From NCBI RefSeq assembly GCF_014529535.1, contig NW_023503293.1, positions 310,001 through 374,000 on the forward strand: a DNA stretch of 64,000 nt. Direction: 5' to 3'. Every line of letters starts with the position of its first letter. The stretch's first letter is position 1. Source of the DNA: Bradysia coprophila. Lineage: Eukaryota > Arthropoda > Insecta > Diptera > Sciaridae. Position numbers and translations under genes: made by a program. Shown here in pieces: positions 11,864 to 23,853 of this stretch. The notes under the pieces are model-generated. The model was not told the DNA's origin. It saw only the letters and a program-made list of their open reading frames with translations, and searched no databases.

Positions 11864-13459
11864 ATGGCTCCAAATCAGCACGGTACGGTTGTCGAAGATG
11901 ATGTAAACGTTGTGAAACGACCAAAGACAGATTTTCTGGTAATAGACATAGACAACCTTGAATCCCATCGCCAATTTAATGATTTTTTTTTCGTTTAAAT
12001 TAGCGAGATTATCCAAATGCTGATCCATACGACACAAAACCAGGTGAAAAGCCGTATAAATTGGAAATTGTCTGGCAAAATGTGCTATTGTTTGCTTACT
12101 TACATTATGTCTGTGTAGCTGCAATTGCTTACTACCCCGTTAGTGGCTTGGTAATCTTTTTCGGTATATAAATAGACTCTAATTGTTACTACTACTTGTC
12201 TCTTAACTGAATAATGTCTCCCACACCAAGGATTCATGTATGGATTCATAAGTTCCTATGGAATTTCGGCTGGTGCTCACCGGTATTGGGCACATAAATG
12301 CTACAAAGTTAAACGTCCATTGTACTACATTTTATTGTTTTTACAAACAACTGCCCTTCAAAATTGCGTCATTGAATGGGTCCGTGACCACAGAGTCCAT
12401 CATAAATATTCTGAGTAAGTTTAGTATTTGACATGTCTACCTTTTTCTACGGAAACTGCAAAATCAGCCTAATGTCTCGTAGCACAAACGCTGATCCACA
12501 TAATGCCAGCCGGGGTTTCTTCTTTTCACACATGGGTTGGTTAATGTGTAAGAAACATCCTGATGTCGTGAAATATGGCAAACGTATCGACATGACTGAT
12601 CTAACATCCGATCCTGTGCTTCAGTTCCAGAAAAAGTACGTCGTTGAACGATGATGATCTTATCGAACACTTTTTATATATAAAAACAATTTGTGTCATC
12701 TGAAGGTATTACGTACCGCTGGTGTTGTTCTGTACATTTGCCTTACCCATTACACTAACCATGCACATTTTTGGCACACCTTTCTGGACCGCATTTCATT
12801 GGCACGTTTTTCGTTATGTGGTGTCGTTGCACATTACTTGGAGCATCAATTCTGTGAGTCACATATGGGGCAGCAAGCCGTTCGAAAAGTTAGTTCGATA
12901 AGGAAACGTACGGTGTAGAACATAATGCAAATGCGTTTATTTTCACAGAGATATTAAGCCTACCGACACATTTGCTATCGGATTTATGGCCTTTGGTGAA
13001 GGCTGGCACAATTACCATCATGTCTATCCATTCGATTATAAAGTTTCTGAACTTCCGCACTACTGGTGCAATTTTACCATTCCATTCATTGATTTTTTCG
13101 CATGGATTGGTTGGGCCTACGATCTAAAAACCGTATCCGACGACATGATAAGACGACGCGTTTTACGTACCGGTGACGGCAGTCATAGATACTCGAAAGA
13201 AGCGGCTAAGCACAAAACGACAAACGAATTACTGGCATCTTACAATAACAACAATGTTGATAGTGAAGAAGATGCAGAACGGCTCAGACAGAATGTTGCC
13301 CGGATTAGAGATCACTATTGGGGTTGGGGTATGTAAATTGAACGTTAGTCGGCTTACAATTGGATACAGTTCTTTTCGGTTTTTATTTCAGGCGACAATG
13401 ACATGCTAGAGGAAGATATAAACGATATCAGAACAGTGAATCCGAAAACTTGCGACTAA
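11864..13459 (+). CDS. Desat1: Acyl-CoA delta-9 desaturase
   Basis: Membrane-bound stearoyl-CoA/acyl-CoA desaturase of the endoplasmic reticulum, which introduces a cis double bond at C9 using cytochrome b5 and a di-iron centre. Exons: 11864-11938, 12004-12163, 12231-12414, 12483-12635, 12706-12888, 12949-13328, 13392-13459. All introns are GT-AG and about 60-70 bp, phases match, and the product is 400 aa (Drosophila Desat1 is about 383). The three histidine boxes are intact: HRYWAH (95-100), HRVHH (132-136) and HNYHH (272-276). Hydrophobic pairs flank box 1 and lie between boxes 2 and 3. The variable 25-residue N-terminus is polar; the C-terminal tail has an Asn run. A polyadenylation-like AATAATAATAAAA follows near 13558. 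It could be a fatty-acid or pheromone desaturase paralogue rather than the strict Desat1 orthologue; the catalytic class is secure. Confidence 0.95.
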
Positions 13460-15681
13460 ATGTTACGTGTGGTTGTGTTGCAATGGTATACATATAATTT
13501 TTTCTATTCTTTTCTGATTCAAAAGGTCACACGGGTTATGTGTAATGATTTAGAAGAAAATAATAATAAAAAAAAATCTTCTAAAAGTCTTGTGTAATAT
13601 ACGCGAAATCGGTACACCATCATGTTACGTGTCATAAGTTGATTGAAGGCTGAGATTGTCTACATCACAATACACTACACATGTTTAAGTCGCTGGCGAA
13701 CATAAAAGAAATTTTAAATAGCAACAGTTGGGATGTGGTGGTATGTGACATGACATTTTAACAGGTGAAGTTACCAACAGGTAGATTTTCAATCCACTTA
13801 TGGTTTTTTTAGTACTCATTACCGAGATAACATAACGATAAGTCGTTACAATTCAGGTATATAAAAGAAAACTTAAAAAAAAAATCTGATGGCATCGGAA
13901 TCATGAAGCGTAAAGGGAAAATTAAAATCATATGCAATGTCGGCTAATTAAATTTGAATCTTAAATTTTTTTATGTGCAAATTTTACTTGAAGGTTTATT
14001 TTCATTGGCAATTTTGTCATTAGCACCATTTTTCAGAAAAATTAAATCGGGTGAAAGTTAAAACAATAACATTGGATATGGCTGAAAGAAAAGTGTCATG
14101 ATCGTTTGTCTGTTAAAATTAATCTCGATTTTTGGTTAAACGTTTGAATGTAAGTACTCGGTATGGAATCTAATACAAAATAAATTAAAACAAAAAAAAA
14201 ATCGTTAGATGATGGTGTTATGTAAGGTGACTTTTAAGATTATCTTCCACATGGAATCAATGTATGTAATGAAACTAACGTTACAATTACAGAGAAAGTA
14301 GTCGAGTTCGAATTTCGGTTCGTGCTTAATTAACCGACCAAAACTAAAAAAAAAACGGTTTGGGTATGAAGTTAGTTTAGTTGAAAAAGCACTATGATGC
14401 AAGCGCCAACTAGGTTTGGAAAATTTTTTATGACGATTTCAACTTAACAAAAACAATTTTTCATACCTAGGACTCGCCTTCGGCTCTGTCTGGAAACCTC
14501 TCACACGCTAAAAAAGACTTTTAGTCCAAGGTACGAAATGTACTATCGTTTTCAAGTTGACTTTTCAAACAACATGCCTGTCTGAATGGTCAAGATTTGT
14601 GTTTCACCCGCCTTCGTAAGTGTCTTAACCTGTTCTTTCAGAACCTTGCTATGATGCACCCACATTTTGTAGGGTGAACAAATTCATCGAAAATTCTTCA
14701 TAGAATTTCCTACGAGTCAGCCATTTTTGAGCGTGTAAGTAAATTTTCGGAATTGCGAGAAAAATATTATAATTTTTCATGAAATTTCGACTTTGAAACT
14801 TCATTTCTCACGAACTTTTTTTTTTCGTTTTTAAGTGGTTCTGGATACCTTGGGGTGAGAATGAGGGAAAAATAATTACGTAGATGCCATTGGCAGGCCA
14901 TTTCACCTGCAAATAGTCTTTGTAAAAGGAAAAATGCTATTGGCAGTAGCCTCCGTAAAAGGGAAAACACTATTCCCAGGCAAGTTCGCCTGCCAATAGC
15001 ATCTTTACTAATAATTTGGCAGGCGCCTGCGAATAGTCACTACGATATAATTATTCAAGAAAAATTTTGAAAACCCGGGTTTTGGTAAAACAACGAAAAA
15101 ATGCTTGCACCTAACATCACTTTTTTCGGCTTTTTACGAATAACTCGAGATTTTCGATCGAAATTTTTGGGCACCCCTTCCACAAATGTTGGCCCTGGGA
15201 TACTCTACATAACCCAATCTTTCAATTTGTGATTACCCAAAAATAAAAATATTCCCATACATTGTGGACGTTAACACCCGCACTATAACGTTGAATGCAG
15301 GAGAAAGATGACCAGAATGAATGAATTACATAATTCTCAATTGTTGACCCGCGCCCGTGACACTGATATTTAAATTCCTCAAAATCTTCAAGTTTATCAT
15401 ATTCACTCGGTCATTGACTGTGGTCAAGTGTTTATTTGAGAAAAGTTTAGCTACACACTTCATTCAAAATACATCATTCAGACGACGATGACCTCGAGAC
15501 CAACAAAAAGTTGACCAGTTATGCAGATCTTCGTATTGGATCATCACTAGGTTTGTTGCGTTGTGTCCTCTTCGTCGTCTAAAATTTATTAAAAACCAAA
15601 GTAAAATTTCTTCAGTCTATTTCTACTGCTTTGCTCACATAAAATTAGCAAAATCAGAAAAACCAAGAAGAACAGCTTAAA
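13460..15681. other. Desaturase 3' region and intergenic DNA
   Basis: It begins with the probable 3' UTR (A-rich signal near 13558). No further gene seen. A loose inverted repeat, GCTATTGGCAG near 14937 and CTGCCAATAGC near 14990, sits in a GC-richer patch (14880-15050). Confidence 0.4.
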
Positions 15682-15871
15682 CCAAAGCACCTAGCAGGGT
15701 CATAGAGGATTTTACACGTCAAATAGAGTAGTTTTTTTGATACCAATAATACCATTAGCAGCCTTAATGGTAATTTTGCAATGACATTACGAAAAAAAAG
15801 GTATGGAAATATTCGCATACTTCGATTAAAGTACTACTTTATTATTTTCTATTACCCTGCTAGGTGCTTTG
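15682..15871. mobile_element. 190-bp MITE
   Basis: The terminal inverted repeats CAAAGCACCTAGCAGGGT and ACCCTGCTAGGTGCTTTG are perfect, each followed inward by an ATAG/CTAT. CTTAAA stands on both sides (15676-15681 and 15872-15877) and may be the target duplication. A short internal hairpin-like AT-rich core has no coding capacity. Confidence 0.7.
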
Positions 15872-18110
15872 CTTAAATACGAAAGTGGGATTTTTTACAA
15901 GTGTAGAACAGTATAAATTTCATCCAATCTTTTGAGATGATTTCTAAATGAATTTTTTTTGGGTGATAAAAGATATTGGACATTTATCCACACATGTTCG
16001 ATAATTCATTCGATTTATAAAATATCGATTATTTGGTGGAATCGATTATCGATAGTTTTGAAATTTGGATAATCGGAATTATCGATAATCAAATAAACAT
16101 CGATTATTGTTGATAACAAAAGTACAGATTACATATATTTTTCAAGTTGCAAAACGAAAGTTAGATCTCGTAAGCGCTAATGGTTGTGCGCCCGTTGATG
16201 GCAGGTCATTTTCGATGTGTTTTTCTTTATCCCTTAGTTAAAAACCGATTATTCAATAGAATCGATAATTATCGCTAGATATCGATTATCGATAAATCAA
16301 TCGATTGATATTGTATCTACATTTGGAAATTTTATCATCTGATGATGATATTTTTTAGGGAACATCCGCCATTCGCACTAATTTCATTTTTAATTAAAAA
16401 ATATTTCTAAGTTCACTAAAGTTCACTTTTGTTACAAAATTTTATTGTTACGCTGTGTCGGTTTATTTCAACAGTTCTATGACAAAAAAGAAGTGATACA
16501 TGACAGTGATAAATAGTTATTTGTTCACCGAGGGGAAACAAAAGTTGGAAATTTCATTTCGAGAGAGTTGTTAGCAGAGCGTAGCGAGTGCCACAATTCT
16601 ACCGGAGAAAAGACTTTTTTTAAAGTCAACACAACATTTTTCACAACAAAGTATATCCAGAAGTGTCAGCTGAGGTGAGAAAATTACTATCTTCTCGCCT
16701 GTGTTGCGAAAAAAACTATTTCCTTTCAAATAACATTACATTTTTGGTCAATCAAAACATCAGCATATTCACCTAATAATTGTATGTGTACATGAATGCA
16801 TCGTGCACAGCACACAAAACTTGTCTCAACCATATCTGAAAAACTTTAGAGTTAGGCTTAGGTGGGCTAGGTGCGCCAATATTAACCCAACAAGATCACA
16901 TAATCTGTCGCATACGGTTGAATTGAAATTATCATCAAAAATTTAAATTTTTTGTCCGGATATATTAGGAAATAAAAATAAAATTAATCTGTCAAAAGCT
17001 TTAAGACTTTCGGATGGATAATGTCTTTGTCTTTCACTGAATTCTTTTTTTTTATACTAAATATTAAACCGACTCATAAAATGCTATAACTAATGTTGAG
17101 AATGTGTAATAAGTTATGAGATTTACCAACCGTGAGTATAATTTCTGCTGACCATCATCTTGCTAATTTCATTTCGATGTGAATGAAATAAGAGATGAAA
17201 TCATTGTACAGTTTCGCTTTTTTACGAGACCATTACTTTGCATATATTTTTATATTTATTGTTCTAATAAATATTGTATGCATATCGTATACTGTTGGTG
17301 TAGGTCGCGTTTTTTGGTTTAATAAAAAGGAACAAGACAAGTATGGATACGACTTTGTTAGTATATGAAACCAGTTTCTTTTTCACCAAAAGAAAGTTTA
17401 ATTATAGCGAGCGTATAAACTGTTAAAAAATTATATTTTGGTTACTTCAGCATCAGCATGGGCCATTACGCAAACAAATGAATGGAATTATTGTCTGTTT
17501 AATGCAGTAGGTAGGATAGGTGATTGGTATAACCAGATGTTTTTTTTTTACCATAGAAAGAATTAACAGAGATGATAATTATTAGTAAATTAATTTAAAA
17601 AAAAAACATTTGGCAATTAAATTGGAAAATTGACCCGATTAGCATAAGTTTGAATTAAAAAATTTATTTAGCCAAATGAAAAGAATGGTCTACTGGCTAG
17701 GAATAGTTGTATGTACTATATTTGAATGTGTGTGCACGTCCGCCGAAATGAATTAATTTTTTAGTGCGCAGCAGTGATAATCTTTGAAACGCCATCATCA
17801 GTTAAAGCACCTTGGCATACCCTTTTCTTAACGGATTTCTAAGAACTTTTTTTTTTATTTGACGAGGAATGAAATTACTGAGATTAAATTCGTTAGCAAT
17901 GCTAACTTAGCATGGTTTATTCATAAGCAAATAGACAAATGGCACATCTTTTAGCTGATAATTCACTTATTATTATAATTTATAATTTATAAAGTATACA
18001 ATTTCAACGATTAGGGTGAGCGCACGAGTATCATTTTTGTTCGAGCAAGAAATTGTTTTAACGCCTTCTGAAAATGTAGGACATATTTTGCTATGTTTAT
18101 TCTGAACGTA
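15872..18110. other. Intergenic; ATCGATTATCGAT-rich patch
   Basis: Between about 16010 and 16310 there is a cluster of overlapping ATCGATAAT/ATTATCGAT half-palindromes. Otherwise no gene or element is recognised. Poly-T/poly-A tracts are frequent. Confidence 0.4.
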
Positions 18111-18270
18111 TTAACCTGTCACATACGGCTATTCATATGTTATATGTGGTCCTTTATATACTAAAATACATCATAAATTAAACTACAAGATTTGAAATCA
18201 ACCGATTAAACCGATTAGACTTTGATCGATGGAAATACTGGTCATGTGCTTGCCGTCTGTAACAGGTTAA
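18111..18270. mobile_element. 152-bp MITE with TTAA target duplications (piggyBac-like)
   Basis: The element is 18115-18266. It starts CCTGTCACATACGGC and ends with the inverted copy GCCGTCTGTAACAGG (two mismatches in 15). It is bounded on both sides by TTAA (18111-18114 and 18267-18270), the target signature of piggyBac-type transposition. There is no coding capacity, so it would depend on a transposase elsewhere. A degraded relative lies at 10422-10740. Confidence 0.75.
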
Positions 18271-18315
18271 AAGAAATGCGCAATTTATGAGAATGCAAGA
18301 CCATTGTATGATAAT

Positions 18316-18687
18316 CAGTCAAAAAACCCTTAAAGTGTAAATGTGACGCAAGTCCTTTATCTTACTTACAAAATAACTGATATCGCTAAGGGTGACCGCA
18401 TTGTGCGTCGTAAGCAAACGTGTTATCAACAAAAAATTGACCCAAATTTTTTTGAATGAACCGTTTAAATTCTTTCAGTACATTTATCAACCATTTCCTA
18501 ACAATACGTTCCTCAACATCTGCCACTTGTGTCGCAAATTAATTTTTGTAAAATTTTCTTTCACAAATTTTTTGTTGATAAAACTTTTGCGTACGACGAA
18601 CAATGCGTCACCCCCAGCGATATCAATTATTTTGTAAGTGAGATAAAGGACTTGCGTCACATTTACACTTTAAAGGTTTTTTGACTG
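18316..18687. mobile_element. 372-bp MITE with ~130-bp inverted ends
   Basis: The ends are CAGTCAAAAAACC and GGTTTTTTGACTG. The arms share GTGTAAATGTGACGCAAGTC, CTTTATCT, CTTACAAAATAA, TGATATCGCT and GTGACGCATTGT in inverted order with few mismatches. Both sides are bordered by AT. Open frames inside it are incidental. Confidence 0.8.
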
Positions 18688-20724
18688 ATATCACCACTTT
18701 TGTAAGTATGTCATTTCGACAACATCAAAAAACCTTATGGAAATTAAAAAATTCTAGAGAAATCAGTCGGAATCCCAAAATCTAGAAAATAATCTTGGAA
18801 CACCTCAATAATATCGAAAATAACTCAAATCCATCGAAAAATGGAAGTTAGGAAGTACCAGAGGAATCATCTGTCATCCCCAAAATTAGGAACCAACCTT
18901 GTGGAAGTTTATACTTAATGATTCCAGGAATTTCCAACAAGAAACACATATCCCAAAACAACACACACCTTTCACCACATTACCATCCATATCACGCACC
19001 AAAATATGCAACACACACACAAACAAATTGGCTTTTATATGGCATTTGTATGGAGAGTTTGAAGAGCTCCAGCTCCCAATATATGGATTTTTCAAACTTT
19101 TAAAAATTACTTTCTTACTCCCTTGCTTGACTGTAAGTCATGGGTTTCACAAAAGAAAATACACCGAACGTAACATCACTTTGATTAAAAATGTATGGAA
19201 ATGTGATGAAAAAACGTTAAATGTTTAAATTTTGTGCCCTTTGTTAACACGATAACTTGAGTAAATCTCAACCGATTTTCAAAAACTTTTTCAGGTCCTC
19301 AGGTCAAGTTCGAACATGGGTGGTTTCGGTTCAACCATCTAGTGGTAGTTCTCGAAAGAAGCTTTTTCTGCTCTTTGTTAACACGATAACTGGAGCAAAG
19401 TTCAACCGATTTCCAAAAAATTTTCGATGAAGTATTGAAATCCCCAGGTCAAGTTCGAAAATAGGTGGCATCGGTTCAACCATCTGGGTGTAGTACTCGA
19501 AAGAAGCCTTTTCTGCTTTTTGCTAAAACGATCTGGATTCTTGTTATTTGATTTTGCCTTGTAAACAAAACCGAATGAAGTTTGCGGCCAGAGCGGTCGT
19601 ATAAATTGGTATGAGATTTTTAAGACATGCACTAACATTTTGTTGTATAACTTTGCCAGTAAACATCTGAATGGAAAAGGGGGATATGTAAAATGAACAG
19701 TAGGACCTCCTTGGAGCTCGTGTTTTATGGCTTGGTTGATTCTTACAGTTGCGCACATCATGGTGTGTATATTAACGTTACATACATGCGAATAAGCAGA
19801 ATTCTGTAGGATATATCACCAAAAAGCATTATATGATCCGTACTGCTATTTCAATACATCTTCTGGATTGATTTGGCTTTGATTCATTCTGGTTGTTTAC
19901 TCAAATTAGTTGGAAGAAGCACTACAAACGTTTTCAAACTTTTATCACAAAAGACAAAAGTCAAGTTGTGAAAGAAAATGCAATTTCAGGAACCGCCTGA
20001 AAAATAGATTTTCGTAACCCGGCGAGGATTTATACCTAACTACTAACTACATTGTTAGTTAAGGAAAGTCCCATACAACAGCTTAACAGCAAATGTCTAT
20101 GAAAACATAATAGTGAGTACAATGGGCCCAACCAGATGGCCTCCGTGCGCGTTCTATCTAGAATAACCTTTTTTTTTTAAATGAAAAGGATCATGCTTCA
20201 AAATTATGAAACAAAAACTGAATCTCCAAATTAAACCTATGTACCAAAAGCATTTTAGTCACCGTTCATAAATGAAAATAGACCATCACTGGTGCAAAGT
20301 AACTCGTGTACAGAAATTTCGTTTGAGGACTGCATTTAAATTAGCGATACGATTTAACAATGTTATGTTATTTGGCATTTGGGCCACAGCTCCAGCCTAT
20401 TGTAGAACGAAATAGTTATTGACCAAATATGTTTTTGACAAGAAATGACCTAGGGAATAGAGTGTTCGAGGATAGTCAACGAATATAGTTATTTTCCAGG
20501 ACGAGCCTCTTAGCATAAGTTAGTAGCAACGTTTTTTATAAACAAAAACACTTTACACAATCAGAAATAGGTCAACTCTCGTCTATATATGCGAATTAGA
20601 AAATATTTTTTTTTAACTGATTAAAAGAACATTTTGTTGGCAAAACAATCTCTAAATCTAATAATGCGATGAGAAAACTGCTCCATGATTTGACTATAGC
20701 ACAAGAATAGAAAAAAAACCTTTA
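18688..20724. other. Intergenic, includes a two-copy tandem repeat
   Basis: No gene seen. Apart from the tandem repeat at 19239-19532, the region is A+T-rich and unremarkable. Confidence 0.4.
19239..19532. repeat. Tandem repeat, ~134-143-bp unit, two copies plus a start
   Basis: Units start with CTTTGTTAACACGATAACT at 19239 and 19373, and in degraded form at 19516. Each continues with CAACCGATTT, CAGGTCAAGTTCGAA, GGTTCAACCATCT and CTCGAAAGAAGC. The wording CGATA-CTTGAGTAAATC also occurs at the front of the 4490-5740 element, so the two may be distantly related. Confidence 0.75.
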
Positions 20725-21031
20725 GGGCGCCGATTCTAATGAAGTTAAGCATTCGTAACTTGACAGTTGTCACCTTAAAAGTTACGAGTCATATGGACGA
20801 CTCTTAGCATTACACTGAAGAAAATTGCGGTTCCCTAGATTGCTGTAAAAAAGTCAGGGTATACCTCAAAAAAAAAAAATTAAAATCTAGAATTTTATGT
20901 TTTATTTTTAGAGGTGCTCCCTGACTCCTTAACAAAAATCCAGGGAGCCGAAATTTGACCAACCGCAATTGTCGGCACTGTGTTAAGGTGACAACTGCCA
21001 AGAACTCTTAAATTCACGAGAATCGGCGCCC
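20725..21031. mobile_element. 307-bp MITE with GGGCGCCGATTCT ends
   Basis: The left end GGGCGCCGATTCT is matched by AGAATCGGCGCCC at the right. Further inward both arms share CAGTTGTCACCTTAA and AATTGCGGTT, and the core holds inverted copies of AGTCAGGG and a poly-A/T stretch. No target duplication could be assigned. Non-coding. Confidence 0.8.
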
Positions 21032-21998
21032 AGAGTCATTGTTTAACGCTTAATCAAAAAGCTTATTTCCCGCCTCGACGTTATTTTTCGCATTTAAAAT
21101 ATCATTGCCGCATTTCAGTTGGGTTGATTCAAATGAAATTGGTTGGGATCAATTAATGACATTTCGGCTTGGTGTGCGTGTGTGTGTGTTTTGTTCACAC
21201 ATCTCGTCTCGTAACTATAAACGTCAACCTGACTATTTCTTTCACATTCTGATTTCATTGTAAAAGGTACGCTTTTTTTAAAGACCAAAATTAATTCCCT
21301 AGAATTTCAATCATCTTGTAATATTTTTGAAATATTTCCTGTTAATTTGTAAGACAAATTGTTTGCCGATGTGCTGGTTATAAAATTTACACGAAATTAT
21401 TTTGCAAAATGTGATATTTTTGTGCTATTTTGTTTGTACCTCGAATCCGGTTAGATTTTCGATGTTCGTAAAGGAAAATGTCCACACGTGGAACAGTATT
21501 AAAACACTTTTGTTATTTACTCCGAGTAAATTTTTGTGCAATGGCGAAACCCTCGTCATGAGGTTATTGTTATAGCAATTTCACCGATGCGACGTTTGAC
21601 AGAAAATATTGTAGTTTCGTTGCTCAAGTGATCAAAGTTGAGTTGGACCAATAACAAAGTTTCAAAATACAAAAGAGAACTTCCTTCTCTACAATCGGAT
21701 CTAAGGTCACACGCAATTGCTCGGTTCATTAGATTTTATAAAAAGGAAAACCAACAGGTTCTGGTCTGTTGTACCATGTACGAATGTGTAAATAATGCGC
21801 CGTGTAAAATTTATAACCTTAAATGTCTTAAACTCGAATATGATGAGATATTTCTATGCACCACTCTGAAGATGGGTTTTTAACCTATTGTGTCGATAGA
21901 TCTAGCTGATTCAATTGCAAAATCAATCTTTTATCTTTCCCATATTTTCACTGTGAATATTTACCAAAACTTAACTTTCGTTCATTTCATTCTTGCAG
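21032..21998. other. Region upstream of RpL15
   Basis: No gene. Contains a GTGTGTGTG run near 21178. An 81-codon open frame at 21638-21883 has no recognisable features. Confidence 0.4.
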
Positions 21999-22340
21999 GT
22001 TGGATAAGATTTCTCCTCTGAGGTAAGTTTGCAACATTTAGACTGACAGTATCGATCATGGTGTTGGGAGAAATGCTCCGAGAAATGTGCTTCCCTTCCT
22101 TCCCGGTTTACCACGCGGAAAATTTACTTTAAATTTTCAACAAATGACACGTTTTGACTGAACGCGAAGACGAACCCGACTCCTTCGATTTCCATTTCTC
22201 TTAACTTTCTTATCTTCCAGCCCAGTCGATCTAATAAAATTGAAAACATAATCGTCTTGAATGGACGGATCGCATTGTAATCGATCCCCGGAAAAGACCG
22301 ATGATGTGACTTCAGATCAATTGTTTGATTTCGTTGCTAG
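21976..22340 (+). promoter_or_regulatory. Probable RpL15 start region and 5' UTR intron
   Basis: A pyrimidine-rich segment (CTTTCGTTCATTTCATTC at about 21976-21993) fits the start of a 5'-TOP ribosomal protein mRNA. A short exon would end at 22022 with the donor AG|GTAAGT, and the acceptor GTTGCTAG lies at 22340, 24 bases before the initiation codon. This is inferred from motif and position only. Confidence 0.5.
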
Positions 22341-22364
22341 GTCTATCCACCACCGAACAACAAC

Positions 22365-23178
22365 ATGGGAGCGTACCGTTATATGCAAGAATTGTATCGC
22401 AAGAAGCAGAGCGATGTATTGAGATATTTGCTTCGTATCCGAGTATGGCAATACCGTCAACTCACAAAGATGGTTCGTTCGCCACGACCATCGCGTCCGG
22501 ACAAGGCCCGTCGCTTGGGATTCCGTTCTAAGCAAGGCTATGTTATCTACAGAATTCGCGTTCGCCGTGGAGGTCGCAAGCGTCCAGTGCCAAAGGGTTG
22601 CACCTATGGCAAACCAAAAAGCCATGGTGTTAACGAATTGAAACCAACACGCCGATTGCAATCGGTTGCCGAGGTAATTATTCAGAAAATTTTGCTCACT
22701 CTATTTCCACTCACGTGCACTTTTAGTGATGATACCCAATAATACGCGTCGTATTCGTTGTGACGATTCAACTTTTGCCTTTCTTAGATGTCTGAATGAC
22801 CCTTCGCAACGATGCGATCAAAATATTTCTCGTTGACGTTTGCTAATATCAGTCAAAAATTGTCATTTTTAGGAACGCGTTGGTCGTCGTCTCGGAGGAC
22901 TTCGCGTGCTCAACTCATACTGGGTGGCCCAAGATTCCTCATACAAATACTTCGAAGTGATTTTGGTCGATCCATCACACAATGCTATCCGTCGCGATCC
23001 AAAGATCAACTGGATCTGCAAGGCTGTCATGAAACATCGTGAAATGCGTGGCCTTACATCAGCCGGAAAGAGTTCGCGTGGCGTTGGCAAGGGTTACAGA
23101 TATTCACAAACAATCGGTGGATCCCGACGTGCTGCCTGGAAACGCAAGAACCGTTTGCATTTACGAAGAAAGCGATAG
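22365..23178 (+). CDS. RpL15: 60S ribosomal protein L15 (eL15)
   Basis: Component of the large cytoplasmic ribosomal subunit. Two coding exons, 22365-22673 and 22873-23178, joined at a phase-0 GT-AG intron, give 204 residues, the standard eL15 length. The N-terminal [18 protein letters not shown], the RPDKARRLG segment and the basic C-terminus ending [11 protein letters not shown] are unmistakable. Codon use is visibly more GC at third positions than in flanking DNA, as expected for a highly expressed gene. The start is preceded by CAACA and fits the Drosophila start consensus. A polyadenylation signal lies about 80 bp after the stop. The intron may host a C/D snoRNA (see separate entry). Confidence 0.98.
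22726..22795 (+). ncRNA. Candidate C/D box snoRNA in RpL15 intron
   Basis: Inside the RpL15 intron, GTGATGA (22726-22732) matches a C box and CTGA (22792-22795) a D box, about 70 bases apart. Ribosomal protein introns are classic snoRNA hosts. The terminal stem is poor and no D' box is obvious, so this is tentative. Confidence 0.3.
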
Positions 23179-23256
23179 AGGGTGTACCATTTTTCACCCG
23201 AATGTCGTCGATTTATTTTCATATTATGTACGCAATGCAAGTGTGTATCTTGTGGA

Positions 23257-23262
23257 AATAAA
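23257..23262 (+). terminator. RpL15 polyadenylation signal AATAAA
   Basis: AATAAA 79 bases after the RpL15 stop codon, followed by GTTTGTCT (a GU-rich downstream element). Confidence 0.8.
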
Positions 23263-23278
23263 GTTTGTCTAAAAAGAA

Positions 23279-23853
23279 TGAATTTCTGGTTTGGCTGCAA
23301 CTTGTACCGTTGCCAAACAACGTGACTGACACGTACCGTTAACCGTTTGATGTCCAATTATGTTATTTTTATTAATCGTATAGTAGGGTTGAAAGGATAG
23401 ATGTATGCAAAACGGAAACCAATTCAACTACCAAGGGACCACAAAATCCTCGAATCCAGGTCAGTTCACAGTCGTGCTCGCTATCGAAACTCGAATCGAC
23501 GTCAATCCCAATATTAGAGCAACAGATTGATTCAACAAAGCCGTAAAATGTTTGGGGGGCACTCAACTTGTTTACATTGGGTTACATGTCCATGCTGTCA
23601 AGCGATTTCAAATTCAGATTTTTTCAATTTTTCATCGACAGTTTATTGAAAGAACGACGCAAGCGAAAAAGAAACAAGCAATAGAAATGGAGAGGTGATG
23701 TTGATGATTGCCCAACCGGGGCACTTTTGTATTGTTCTTCTTCAAACAATCGGCCTATCCGTAGAGATCAATTCTGTTTGATGTAACCACTGCGTTTGAG
23801 CCTAAAACAACACAAAAATATAAAATTTGGTTCCAAAACCGCAGCAAATCTAT
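23279..23853. other. Spacer between RpL15 and the hemolymph glycoprotein gene
   Basis: The two genes converge tail to tail here. No gene or repeat recognised. Confidence 0.5.
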
